In this document: piece by piece, positions 25,001-37,128 of the stretch | Position numbering within the stretch: position 1 is the stretch's first letter | Layout of the letters: the number at the start of each line of letters is the position of its first letter | Assembly (NCBI GenBank): GCA_012932295.1 | Contig: JAAONU010000016.1 | Location: 41,447,241-41,511,240 of the forward strand | Reading direction: 5' to 3' | DNA: 64,000 nucleotides | DNA from: Cyclina sinensis | Taxonomy: Eukaryota; Mollusca; Bivalvia; Venerida; Veneridae | The notes under the pieces: generated by a model | What the model was told of the DNA's origin: nothing | The model's database searches: none | The model's input: only the letters and a program-made list of their open reading frames with translations | Made by a program: the position numbers and the translations under genes

Positions 25001-28000
25001 ACTTAAAAAATCTTCTACTATGAAACCAGATGGCTTAGTGCTTAGATAACTGTTTTGCATGGAACTTCATCTAGGATTCCCCTACCAAGATAGTTCAAAT
25101 GATGCAACTGAACCCATCCAGGGGTCACTTGATTTTTGTAAACACTTGCAAAAAAAATCTTGTCATGAGTGCAAGGCCTAGTGTTAAGATATTTGATGTG
25201 TAACCTGGCCTAGTAGACCTCAACCAGTTTTGTTCAGATCTTGACTTTGGGGTCAAAATTGACCCTGCTGCTGGGTCACTAGGGCGAAAAATATACATTT
25301 CAAATTTTTGTCATAAAGCCTTAATTTATTGGCAGATATCTTAGATATTTGGTATATAGGCACCTTGCATGAATCTCTGCCATTCACTTGGGTCAAAGTC
25401 ACTGTGGCTAAAAATAGATTTTTGTACTTTTCCCCTTAGTCTTCATTTATTGATCAATGTCTGAGATATTTGGTATGTACTAGTAGATAACTTGCAAGGA
25501 CACCTACCCTTAGGTGGAGATTCTACTTTACCTCATAGAGCCATCATTTATAGACCAATATTTTTGATATTTGGTATATCAGTTTGTTGCATGGACCTCT
25601 ACCTTTTGGTGGGGTTATAAGTCACAGGGTCTAGGTCAAGGTCACTATTTATTGACTGATATTTTAGATATTTGGCCATTAATTTAGGGTTACTGTCACT
25701 GAGGCTAGAAATAGATTTAGATATTTTGTCTCATATAGCCTTCATTTATATATCTTTGATATTTGGTATGTAGGTGCCTCGCATGGACCTTTGCTCTAAG
25801 GCAGGGTTTTAGGTCACTGGGTCAAGGTCAAGGTCACTTAGGCTTATAATGTATTTTTCTGCTTGCTGTCAAAGAAACTATTTATTGACTGATATTTTAG
25901 ATATTTGGTTTGTAGGCACCTACAAATCTTCAGTTAAAAAAATGTAATCCTGCATCTGACATTTGCATAACAGCAAACTCACAGATAAAGTACTCAGGTG
26001 AGCAATCCAGGGCCATCATGGCCCAGTTGTTTATGTTTATACTCTAACAGATGGGAAGTTTCTGTCTGTCTGAGGCAGATTCAGGGACTGACGCGTTTGC
26101 TATGAAAACATCAGCAGTAAAACAAGGCAGTGACTATATCATCAATGGTACTAAACTATGGATCACTAATGCTGAACATGCTGGCATGTTCTGTGTATTT
26201 GCCAATGCAAAACCTGCACATGTAAGTAATTATGTTGGAGGGACATGCCGTTAAGTTTACTGTTGATATAATTATAATGCTTATATTTTTTATTGGCTCA
26301 AGGTAAGTGTATTAAAAGTTGTAATGAAAATAGGACACAACAACGACTCTCTGTATAAAGACAGTTTGCTGGGTTATACTTAGAAATTTTATCTGACACC
26401 ATGACATCGGGTGATAAAGCATTTAATACCATTCAAATAGACATGATTTTGAAAAAAATAGACTACTCAGAATCACAGTAGAACAAAATTACAATGTACA
26501 CGTGCTACAGAAACATTCTTTAGTCCTGTGTTAAAAAGTTAATACAGTTTAAACAAGGTCGAGCAAATTGTGATAGAATGAAATTCCAATATACAAGAAA
26601 ATATTGATCTTCTCAATAAACTTTGCCTAGAATGAAAGATGTGATACAATACAAACTGATCACATTGAATATAGTCATATAATACAAACACTGAGATGCT
26701 TTGTAACCACCACTTTCATTGGCTAATAAAATAACTTCACCCAATGAAAATTTATGACAGGCAAGATTATGGTTGTGTGTAATATGCAGACAAAAATAGC
26801 AGTTAAAATTTAAGTTTATATATCCTATTGCTCTTAAAAACAGTAGATTTGGCACTACTGTCGTAAGGGCCAGTAGATACATTGAAATACCAGTAGATTT
26901 TATCTACCAGCAGTAGAGTTCACATGTATGTTATATATACATGTAGTCTTTGTATTATTATGGCTGTTCTTCTTTGACTGTAAAAAAGGGATACCTGGAT
27001 TACTTAAAATTTACAGAAATGTGAATTTAATCTGGTACATTGTTCAGGCAAAAGTTGTTGACATAAAACAAGAGTGACATGTACATTGTTGGGAAGGTAA
27101 AGAGAAATGAAGTTTAGCACTTAAATCAGTTGCAGAACAGAAAAATAAGCATTTCAAATTTTGTATACCAGGATATACATGTTAAAAAGGTTTACTATTA
27201 TACCATACCAAAAATGTGTGTGGATATTTTCAGTCTTGAATTCCTGAGTTCTTTCATTTTATCAGGGATACAAAGGGATCACAGCCTTCATAGTTGATGC
27301 TGACTCCGAGGGGCTGACTATTGGAAAGAAGGAAGACAAGCTGGGGATCAGAGCATCAAGTACATGTCCTGTACATTTCGATAACGTCCGTGTCCCGGAG
27401 AGCAATATTTTAGGAGAGTTTGGAAAAGGATATAAGTACTGTATTGAGGTTTTGAATGAAGGGAGAATAGGTATTGGAGCACAGGTAAATTGAGAATGTC
27501 AGCTAACTTCCTGAAGGATAATATTTATAACTGACTACAAGAATTATAAAAAAAAAAATTTAATTTGTTAAAGAAATTTTAATAAATAAAAAAATGTTCT
27601 ATTAATATTTTGAGTAGTAACAGCTTAATGGCTTTAACATTTTGTAACTGGAGTAATGCTTACAGGGGAATGAAATAAAAAAGATGGAAATGAGAAGATT
27701 TAAAATATTCTATAATATAATAAACATTTAACATGGTAAACAATTTCTTAAGAGCTTCTTCATCCATTTGTCTTGTGCTTATATTGTCTGAATTGTTAGA
27801 TTAAAAAAAAAAATCATTGGCATTTCAGATGTTGGGGTTGGCAGAGGGCTGTTTTAATGCCACAGTTCCATATACAAGGGAAAGAAAACAGTTTGGAAAG
27901 AGAATATGTGATTTCCAGGTAGTTGTCTAGTTTTGCTGATAACTTTACAAAGATATGGCTATTTTTAAATAAAAAGAGTAAGATTTATGGGGGATGAATA

Positions 28001-31000
28001 TAAGATTTAAATTCTCATTTATACAGTCTTATGAACATGAAAATCCGTAACAGAAAGATGCAGTGCATCTTAGAATACACAACCCAGAGCGGGATTCGAA
28101 CTCCGATCTCCCACGTGACACGCCAACACACTAACCCCTGAGCCAAAGAATGGATTCCCTGACGCAAATGTCAGAGGTTGTATTTATACAATTATTGGAA
28201 GGTGTGCACAAGACCGTAACACATCCCCTCTTAAGAAAGTCATCATTTATGATGACGAATGGTGTGTGTATTTTTTAGATCAATGGATCAGAAAGAAATC
28301 TTGTAAGATTCTATTTTAGAATCAATTTTTATAACTAAGTATAGGATAGGTCATCCCAGACGAGCCCCCATCTTAGGAACATGAAAGTCCGTAACAGAAA
28401 GATGCAATGCATCTTAGAATACACAACCCAGAGCAGGATTCAAACTCTGATCTCCCGCGAGACTCACCAACACTCTAACCACTGAGCCAAATTATGAATT
28501 CCCTGATACAGTTGTCAGAGGTTTTTGTGATCACTCTGCATCTGTCATCAACTTTTACTTCTGCTTGTGACCTAAACCACTTGGTCAAAGTTGATGAAAC
28601 TTGATAAGGATGTTTCTTGCATGAAACTCATCCAAATTCGTTCAAAGAATACTTTTCCATTCAAAACTCTGGTCACTGTGGCAAAAAGAAAGAAAAACTT
28701 TTTAACTTTTTTAAGGAAATTACAAAGAATCTATAGGAAAACTTAGTGTTTTAAATTTTGATAGCCTTATGCTTTATTAGTATGTCACATTGTCTTGTTC
28801 TTTCTTTAATTTTATAACTTGTCATTTTGAGCAGTTTTACTCAGGTGAGTTAAAACCGCCAGGATAGATTTAAGTTGACAGTTGTAGTCAAGTGTGAGTT
28901 ACAGTCTTAAAATCTTTTTAAAAACATTTGCTTGTGGATTGTGATTCCTTTTATGATTGTAAATATGTACGACAGTTTGAACAATTGTATTCATCTGAAT
29001 AAGAATGTAACTTTTGTGCCCTGATAGAGTGCTAAACTATGTGTGTGTAGAAAAAACAACAGTACCAAAATGGTGTAGCCAAAATTCTCAAATAGAGGCA
29101 TTGTAAATTAATTATGTAAATCAGCATTGTACAACAGGAAGTTGTTCATTGAGCGTCAGATTCTTCATTACAGTCAATGCAGCATCAGATAGCATATGTA
29201 GCCACTCAGATTGAGGCTGCAAGGTTACTGGTGTACAACGCAGCCAGGAAACGTGAAGCTGGTCTACCTGTGATTAAAGAAGGGTCAATGGCCAAGTATT
29301 ATGCCTCAGAGGTAAGACATAAAGTGTTGTTTAAACGGTTGTTTCAGAAGAAGGGTACAGTGAAAATCATCAGCTAAGAAGTGAGTGTTTCCTATGTTAA
29401 AAAGGATAAGACAACTTCACTGCTTATATGTTAATGGCGGGTGGGCAGGTGGGGTTTTACGGGCGGTGGATGTTTGTCCTGAGCATAACTCCTACACTAT
29501 CAAAGCTCAAACTCCTCTTGAACAGGATGGCAGATTTTGCTTAAACTTCCAGGGATGAACAGCTTTAATGTGTAGATGGTAGTTAAGGAAGGAACCTTTG
29601 CTGTGACCATATTTAATTGAATTATGGCCCTTTGTTGATTTTTTCACTATATACCATATAAATAATTGAACATATAAATTTTACATTTGTAATTTAATTT
29701 AACATGTACATAAGGTTACCTGTAGATCATTTTAGGTATATGTACAGAAAAAATCTTACATACAGGATATGCATGCTCTTGTTTATGAGCACTTATGCAT
29801 AGTGGGGGCATCCGTGTCCTATGGACACAGTTCTAATTTTTTCTGGAGCATAACTCCAACACTGTCAAAGCTATTGACTTGAAACTTCATAAGTGGATAG
29901 ATCTCATTGAGACAGAGTGCAGTGCACAAGAACCATTGCTTTGCACTTCGTGATTTTAGAGTTATGCCCCATCGTTTAACTTTCTTGTCTGGAGCATAAC
30001 TCCTACGTTATCAAAGCTATTGACTTGAAACTTCACAGATGGATAGATCTAATTGAGGTGGAGGGCAGTGCACAAGGACCGTCACTGTACACTTCATGAT
30101 TAAGGAGTTATTCCCCTTTGTTTAACTTTCTTGTCTGGAACTCTTACGTTATCAAAGCTGTTGACTTGAAACTTCACAGGTGGATAGATCTCATTTAAAC
30201 AAATTGCTCAGTTGATGGGCATTTTTGCTCCGCCTTGCGACACTCTTGTTTTCGGATTTAATAAGATTTTAACTTGACATTCATTTTGACTTACAGTATG
30301 TACTATGTATTTTCCCAGCTGAGCTGTTGTATTCCTTTTTAGGTCACCTGAGCATGAAGTGCTCAAGGGTGAGCTTTTGTGATCACTGATTGTCCATTGG
30401 TGTGCGTCGTCAGCAATTTGGCTTAAACGATCCTCCTACTAAACTCTTAAGCCAACTTTGATGAAACATGCCTGATATATTCCTTGCATGAAGTTCTACC
30501 AAAAGTGTTCCAAGTATTAAATTCCAAGCAGAACTCTGATTGCTATGGCAACAAGAAGGTAAAACTTTAAAAATCTTCATGATTGTCAAAAAGAACTTGG
30601 CTCTGTGCCTGAAGATTTGGTATGTAGCATTGTCTAGTGGACCTCTACCGAGTTTTGTTCAAATTATTCCCCTTGGATCAAAATTGGCCCTGCCCAGGTG
30701 GTCAACTGATTTAACATAGGCTTATATAGGGAAAACCTTTAAAAAATCTTCTTTTCTGAAATCACAAGGCCTAGAACTTAGATATTTTTTATTGAGTATC
30801 AGCAATAGTTCCTCTACCAAGTGTGTTCAAATGATTCTTTTTGGGTCAAAATGGCCTGGGCCTGGGGGTCACTTGATCTTAATAGACTTATATAGGGAAA
30901 ATATTAAAAAATCTTTTTGTCAGAATTCACAAAGCCAAGGGCTCAGATTTTTTAGCTCACCTGAGCTGGTTCAGGGTGAACTATTAGGATCGATGAATGT

Positions 31001-34000
31001 CCGTCGTCTGTCGTCCGTTGTCCGTCGTCTGTCGTCCGTCATCCGTTCACAATTTGTTCGTTAACACTCTACTGGTCACATTTTTTGCTCCAATTGTCAC
31101 GAAACTTGGTCAGGATGTTTGTCCCAGTAATTACTCAGACAAGTTCGAATATGGATCATCTGGGTTCAAAAACTAGGTCACATGACCTAAAAATAGAAAA
31201 ATCTTGTTAAGGCTCTAGAGGCTACTGTTTCAGTCCAAATGTCCTCGCGATTTGTCAGAAAGGTTGTTTGGTTGATTTCTAGACCAGTTTTGAATATGGG
31301 TCATCTGGGGTCAAAAACTAGGTCACACAGCCCAAATATGGAAAAACCTTGTTAACACCCTAGAGGCTACTTTTTCATTCCAAATATCCTGGAAATTTGT
31401 CAGAAAGGTTGTTTCCATGATTTCTAGCTCAAATTCCAATATGGGTCATCTAGTGTCAAAAACTAGGTCACAGAGCCCAAATATGGAAAAACCTTGTTAA
31501 CACCCTAGAGGTAAGATTTTCAGGCCAAATGTCCTGGAAATTTGTCAGAAAGGTTGTTTCCATGATTTCTAGCTCAAGTTCCAATATGGGTCATCTGATG
31601 TCAAAAACTAGGTCACAGAGCCCAAATATGGAAAAACCTTGTTAACACCCTAGAGGTAAGATTTTCAGGCCAAATATCTTGGAAATTTGTCAGAAAGGTT
31701 GTTTCCATGATTTCTAGCTCAAGTTCGAATATGGGTCATCTAGGATCAAAAACTAGGTCACAGAGCCCAAATATGGAAAAACCTTGTTAACACAGAGGTC
31801 ACATTTTCAGTCCAAATGTCCTTGTAATATGTCAGAAAGGTTATTTCGGTGATTTCTAGCCCAAGTTCGATTATGGGTCATCTGGGGTCAAAAACTAGGT
31901 CACAGAGCCCAAATATGGAAAAACCTTGTTAACACTTTAGAGGTAACATTTTCAGCCCAAATATCCTTGTAATATATCAGAAAGGTTATTGGGATGATTT
32001 CTAGCCCAGTTTCGAATATGGGTCACCTGGGGTCAAAAACTAGGTCACTGAGACCAAATATGGAAAAACCTTTTTATCACTCTAGAGGTAACATTTTCAG
32101 CCCAAATATCCTTGTAATATAATTATCAGAAAGGTTATTTAGATGATTTCTAGCCCAGGTTGGAATATGGGTCATCTGGGGTCAAAAACTTGGTCACTGA
32201 GACCAAATATGGAAAAACCTTTTTATCACTATAGAGGTAACATTTTCAGTCCAAATATCCTGGAAATATGTCAGAAAGGTTGTTTTGATGATTTCTAGCT
32301 CAAATTGGAATATGGGTCATGTGGGGTCAAAAACTAAGTTACACAGCCCAAATATGGTAAAACCTTGTTTACACTCTAGAGGTAACATTTTTAGCTTAAA
32401 TTTCCTGAAAAACTGTCAGAAAGCTTGTTAAGATGATTTCTAGCTCAAGTTGGAATATGGGTCATGTGGGATCAAAAACTATGTCACACAGCATGTATAT
32501 GGAAAAACCTTGTTAACACTCTAGAGGTAACATTTTCAGCCCAAATATCCTGGAAATATGTCAGGTAGGTTGTTTCGATGATTTCTAGGTCAAGTTCGAA
32601 TATGGGTCATCTGGGGCCAAAAGCTAGGTCACACAGCCTGAATATGGAAAAACCTTGTTAACACTCTAGGGGTAACATTTTCAGCCCAAATATCCTGGAA
32701 ATATGTCAGATAGGTTGCTTCAATGATTTCTAGGTCAAGTTCGAATATGGGTCATCTGGGGTCAAAAACTAGGTCACAGAGCCTAAAACTAGAAATATCT
32801 TGTTAAGGCTCTAGAGGCTACTGTTTCTGTTCAAATATCCTGGCAGTTTGTCAGAAAGGTTGTTTGGTTGTTCAAATTATTAGATTAGGTTAAAGGACAC
32901 GGAGGCTAAAAATAGATTTATCTAGTGTACCTCACAAAGCCTTCATTTATAGACCAATATCTTTGATATTCAGTATATAGGTTCTTTGCATGGACCTCTA
33001 CCCATGGGTAGGGTTTGAGGTCAAGGTCACCATAGCTTATAACAGATATTTCTACTTTCTGTCATAGAGCCTTTATTTATTGACTGATATTTTACATATT
33101 TGGTTTGTAGGCACTTACATATTTTCAGTTAAAAAATGAAATACTGCTTAACAGCAAACCTACAGCCAAAGTACTCAGGTGAGCGATCAAGGGCCATCAT
33201 GGCCCTCTTGTTTGTGTGGAGCATCAGCTAAAGGTCCTCTACCAAGATTGTTCAAATTATGCCCCTGGGGTCATTAATGCCCTGGGCCCGGAATCACTTG
33301 ATTTTATATGGGCTTATATAGGGAAGACTTCAAAATTTTCTTGTCTGAAACCACAAGACTTAGAACTAAGATACTGTATTGAGCACAAGCCAGAGGTCTT
33401 CTACAGTTTTTTTTATTAGCTCACCTGAGCCGTAGGCTCATGGTGAGCTATTAGCATCGATCAATGTCCGTCGTCCGGTGGGCATCCTTATTTAGTTTGT
33501 TAACACTATAGTGGTCACATTTTTGCTTCAATTGTCATGGGACTTAGTCAGGATGTCTATCCCAGTGATTACTTGGACGAGTTCGAACATGGGTTATCTG
33601 GGATGAAAAACTAGGTCACAGAGCCCAAAAATAGAAAAACTTTGTTAACAATCTAGAGGCTACAATTCCAGTCCAGATATCCTGGAAATTTGTCAGAAAG
33701 GTAGTTACAATAATTTCTAGCTCAGTTTCGAATATGGGTCATCTGGGATCAAAAACTAGGTCACAGAGCCCAAATATGGAAAATCCTTGTTAACACTCTA
33801 GAGGTAACATTTTCAGTCCAAATATCCTGGAAATTTGTCAGAGAGGTTGTTTCGATGATTTCTAGCTCAAGTTCGAACACGGGTCATCTGGGGTCAAAAA
33901 CAAGGTCACAGAGCTCAAATATGGAAAAACTTTGTTAACACTCTAGAGGTAACATTTTCAGACAAAATAATCTGGAAATTTGCCAGAAATATTGTTTTGA

Positions 34001-35993
34001 TGGTTTCTAGCTATGGTTTGAATATGGGTAATCTGGAGTCAAAATATAGGTCACAGAGCCCAAATATGGAAAAACTTTGTAAACACATTAGAGGCTACTT
34101 TTTCATTCCAAATATTCCGGAAATTTGTCAGAAAAGTCGTTTCAGTGATTTCTAGCTCAAGTTCAGATATGGGTTAACTGGGGTCAAAAACTAAGTCAAA
34201 GAGCCCAAATATGGGAAAACCCTGTTGAGGTTATACCTAGAGGTATTATTTTCAGACCAAATAACCTGGAAATTTGTCAGAAAAGTTGTTTCGGTAATTT
34301 CTAGGTCGAGTTTGAATATGGGTCATCTGGGGTCATTTAATCAGGTGAGCGATCTAGGGCCATCATGGCCCTCTTGTTCAAAATATACCCCTGGGATCAA
34401 TACTGGCCCTGCCCTGGGGGTCATTAAATTCTACATAGGCTTTTATAGGGAAGTCTTGAAAAATCTTCTTGTCTGAAACCACAAGGCCTAGAACTTAGAT
34501 ATTTTGCATGAACATCAGCTAGAGATCCATTACCAAGTTGCTAAAATTATGTTCCTAGGGTCAAATTGGCCCTGCCCTGAGAGTCCTATTTGTTTGAAGT
34601 ATAAGATTTTTGGAAATTTTCAATTCAGAAACTGTAATTTTGCTGCAAATGTTTGCTCAGCAGCAGATCCAAAACCAGATTACTCAGCTAAGCAATCAAG
34701 GGCTATCATGGCCCTCTTGTTTGGACATTTACCTTATCTGGACAAAAACATTGCCAGCATTCTAAATGCAGTTTTTAATGACTTAATTTTCTGCACCAAT
34801 GCATATAGCTTTAGGTATATCAAAAGACATGATAGTTAAAATCTAGATGCCTTTGTGGTCAAGTAGGTAAAGTAATCATTTAACCTCTCTCTGAATGATG
34901 GTCATGTGCTGGAGCCCCGTTACTGACCCAGACATTTTATACAATCGTGTAAAGGATGTAAGACTAGTACTGGTGCTTCTGAGGAATGACTGTTAGTTCA
35001 TCTGTCTGCCTGATATTATTTTTGGCTGAGTGATTACCTTAAAGTGTGTCTAACTTGATTATTATTTACTACACAACAGGTTGCAGCGCTAACAACAACC
35101 AAGTGTATAGAATGGATGGGTGGGGTAGGATTCACAAAGGATTATCCAATTGAGAAGTTTTACAGAGATTGCAAAATAGGTTCGTAATTTCAAAGTTTTT
35201 AAATAAGCTCTTTATCTGATCATGATATTGTACTTATCTTTACAGTTAATGAGTAGGATACAGTACACCGTTTATAAATCAGACAACATCTTGGTTCTTG
35301 ACTTACTAGTATATCACAAAGGGTCCAGTGAAGTCTGGTACCAGAGCAAGGCTTGCTAGAAGACCATGTAGACTAGACACCAGACATAGTACACCATTTA
35401 GGCGATGAATAGCTTGCGGACTTAAAATCTGAAAAAAATAATTTACTGTCTTTTGTGGGTTGGCCAGGCGTAATGATAAACAAGACTGATCTCAAGTATA
35501 TCAGTCAGAATACCATCAGTCTGAATACCGTTTAAAATTTAAGAATTTAATGATTGGCTTTATTGTTGGTCACAAGTCTGACTCATGACCAAAACTTTAA
35601 TATTTAGTATCTGATTTAAAATAAAACTGGCAACAAATATTGTTTTGCAAAACCATGTACTTTGAAAAATAACTCAATCAGTTTTTGTGTGTGGAAAGGG
35701 AAGTAATTTTTATCTATATAACAAAAGAAATAAGTTGGATTTAGTTTTATTTTTCCAAGAATCAATTTCTAAATTCTATTCAAGGGAGATAACTGTGACA
35801 AAATAATTTTGTGAATTTGGTGTCATGATCACAGAATTATTTTTTGCTCTATTTACTGAATAATATATTGATTTATTTCTGTTTCATTGTTTAATATTTT
35901 TATTGCTTCCATTTAGGAGCGATTTATGAGGGAACATCCAACATTCAGATGAACACTATATTTAAATGCCTGGAACAAGAAGCGGGATCGTGA
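22018..35993 (+). CDS. ACADSB: Short/branched-chain acyl-CoA dehydrogenase, mitochondrial (9 exons, 5' partial)
   Basis: This FAD flavoenzyme oxidises 2-methylbutyryl-CoA and related short branched acyl-CoAs in isoleucine breakdown in the mitochondrial matrix, passing electrons to ETF. Exons: 22018-22180, 22932-23032, 23881-24087, 26051-26221, 27266-27484, 27829-27918, 29174-29311, 35080-35179, 35917-35993. All junctions are GT-AG, and the frame is continuous for 421 residues. The first exon is Arg-rich and lacks acidic residues (transit peptide). Family landmarks: IDAEYGGT, the signature [23 protein letters not shown], the second signature [17 protein letters not shown], and catalytic Glu in [10 protein letters not shown]. 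The chain matches human ACADSB almost end to end. The C-terminus ([10 protein letters not shown]) departs from the usual AKHI ending. The start codon exon is missing, presumably upstream of 22018. AATAAA at 36920 could end the message. Confidence 0.95.
24440..26033. mobile_element. HINE/pearl-like rolling-circle-type element 1 (ACADSB intron)
   Basis: It begins TAGCTCACCTGAGC after a T run. Its first 30 bp fold into a stem-loop (GCTCACCTGAGC with GCTCATGTGAGC). Near the 3' end the inverted copy CTCAGGTGAGC is followed by the hairpin GGGCCATCATGGCCC (26010-26024) and a T-rich end. The interior is a series of diverged units of roughly 130-155 bp, with recurrent phrases such as TCAAATTATACCCCTGGG and GATATTTGGTAT. 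No coding sequence is present. This architecture matches Helentron-associated elements. Confidence 0.65.
28015..28160 (-). repeat. tRNA-derived SINE, minus strand (first of a pair)
   Basis: The reverse complement shows box A (TGGCTCAGGGGTTAGTGTG) and box B (GGAGTTCGAATCCCGC). The tail holds an AGATGCA-G-TGCATCT hairpin and CATGTTCATAAG. It matches the copy at 28375 closely and lies in an ACADSB intron. Confidence 0.65.
28375..28510 (-). repeat. tRNA-derived SINE, minus strand (second of a pair)
   Basis: Same family and orientation as the copy about 360 bp to the left. Box A reads TTGGCTCAGTGGTTAGAG, and box B is slightly decayed (CAGAGTTTGAATCCTGC). The AGATGCA-A-TGCATCT hairpin is kept. The short extra match in the flanks (ATTCCCTGA then TGTCAGAGGTT) suggests a local duplication rather than two independent insertions. 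Confidence 0.6.
29420..30252. repeat. Tandem-repeat-bearing interspersed element, CATAACTCC family
   Basis: Units of roughly 130-150 bp repeat the phrases GAGCATAACTCC, TCAAAGCTATTGACTTGAAA and GTGCAGTGCACAAG between about 29840 and 30220. The unit ends with GCGACACTCTTGTTTT, a 3' end similar in its final CTCTTGTTT to the HINE-like elements. A GTGTCC-TAT-GGACAC hairpin lies at 29814-29828. The units resemble those in the array at 39.95-41.94 kb. Confidence 0.5.
30954..33212. mobile_element. HINE/pearl-like element 3 with 145-bp tandem array, nested in element 2
   Basis: It starts AGCTCACCTGAGC within a T run and ends CTCAGGTGAGC, then hairpin GGGCCATCATGGCCC (33191-33205), then CTCTTGTTT. 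Between 31080 and 32880 at least 12 tandem units repeat the phrase ACTAGGTCACAGAGCCCAAA at 31176, 31321, 31466, 31611, 31756, 31899, 32043, 32192, 32337, 32482, 32627 and 32772. The period is 145 bp in eight of eleven intervals. The 3' third matches the 3' third of element 1. Confidence 0.7.
33417..34378. mobile_element. HINE/pearl-like element 4 with 145-bp tandem array, nested in element 2
   Basis: It starts TTAGCTCACCTGAGCC, where GCTCACCTGAGC can pair with GGCTCATGGTGAGC. It ends ATCAGGTGAGC, hairpin GGGCCATCATGGCCC (34357-34371), CTCTTGTT. It carries about six units of the same 145-bp repeat as element 3 (anchors 33613, 33759, 33904, 34049, 34194). The array runs directly into the 3' end, so it lacks the 3' unique part of element 3. 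Confidence 0.65.
34845..35035 (+). repeat. SINE-like element
   Basis: A box A-like TGGTCAAGTAGG (34856-34867) and a degenerate box B-like GTGCTGGAGCCCCG (34905-34919) are followed by about 110 bp of body. The element is diverged, so the call is tentative. It lies directly before the penultimate ACADSB exon. Confidence 0.35.
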
Positions 35994-37128
35994 TACAGTC
36001 ATGTCTTGTGTTAAAAACGGAAACATGAAAAATATCGGTGTGAACAAGATTCAGGGACAACAGTGGACTTTGAATCTCATAGTCATCTATACAATGTGTG
36101 ATTTGTGCTAAATACTTATCTCATATTAGGATTTGCCATTGACTACATGAAACTTGGTATGCAAAATACAGTTGCCGCAGTTGATGTGCAGTGAAGATTG
36201 AATGAACAATATTGAATTAGTTTAGCTCCCCTACTACCTCGTATAATTCATATTTAAGTTTTGAATTAGTACTTTTTCTATGATCTAGATTTCAAAGGCA
36301 GTTGTAAAGAAGCTCATTTATAAGTTTAAAGGCAGCCTGTTAAGGTCAACCCACGAAAAGCCAAACTATCAAAAAAAAAAAACTATAGTGTTAATAATTA
36401 TATTTATTATTGAGAAATTTTTGTGTTGAACTTAAGTTATTCAGGAAATACAGTCTTCTGAGATGTAAAGAAATTACCTTGTTTTTGAAAATATATTACA
36501 GCATTTATTGAACATAAGAACTCTAAGATTTGTGTGTACCACCTTTTCACTCATCCTTTTAATTGTTTTACTCTAAAACTTTGTTCATTAACCTCCTGTA
36601 TTTTGATTTTTAATATACTGCTGTAAACATATTGGTGTACATGTAGATTGATTTGGTTCAGGATTACTCATTTTGTTAATCACAGAAACTTTGTACAGAC
36701 ATGTTATCATGTAGTTTAGCCTAAGTGATTGTATGATTCTGTCTGATAAGCAGTCTCTAAATGAAGTAAGAGGTTTAGTACTGGTTCTGTGAATAATTAA
36801 TTTTGAACAAAAAAGAGTCAGATTTAACTTTTTTTTCTGTCATTTTCAGAACTTATGCCATTTAATACATGTTTATATGCAGTCATACTCAATTCATTTA
36901 TTAGACTTGTTTTGTTGTGAATAAATTCTTTTTTCACAAACTCTCTTATGTTTCCTTACAAAAATTTTGGCACAGTTAATTTCCACTGATCAGTTCAACA
37001 AGTGTTATTGTTGGTGTTCAATGGATATCAGATTATCAATATATACCAGTAATTTAGCAAAATGGATACACTGTAGAAAATACTTCCTATTTCTCCTATG
37101 CAGCTTGAAATATTCCTCTTTCAGCTTA
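35994..37128 (+). other. ACADSB 3' untranslated region and downstream flank
   Basis: No coding sequence is evident. The region following the ACADSB stop is AT-rich and is likely transcribed. AATAAA at 36920-36925 is the best polyadenylation signal, which would give a 3' UTR of about 0.95 kb. Confidence 0.45.

Larger units (their letters stand above)
30339..34722. mobile_element. HINE/pearl-like element 2, interrupted by elements 3 and 4
   Basis: The 5' end TAGGTCACCTGAGC sits after a T run. The 3' end has the decayed inverted copy ACTCAGCTAAGC, then a hairpin GGGCTATCATGGCCC (34700-34714) and CTCTTGTTT. Body units with CCTCTACCAAG, TTCAAATTATGCCCCTGGGG and GGCTTATATAGGGAA continue on each side of two insertions. 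Removing 30954-33212 and 33417-34378 restores an uninterrupted body. The whole lies in the ACADSB intron before exon 35080. Confidence 0.65.

Noticed and set aside
33212..33216. Canonical Helitron 3' end (CTRR) after the hairpin
   Set aside because: The elements end CTCTTGTTT without CTRR, so classical Helitron is rejected in favour of a Helentron-like type.
31080..34345. Regular 145-bp repeats considered as a CRISPR-like array
   Set aside because: The whole unit repeats with no conserved-repeat and unique-spacer pattern, and the genome is animal.
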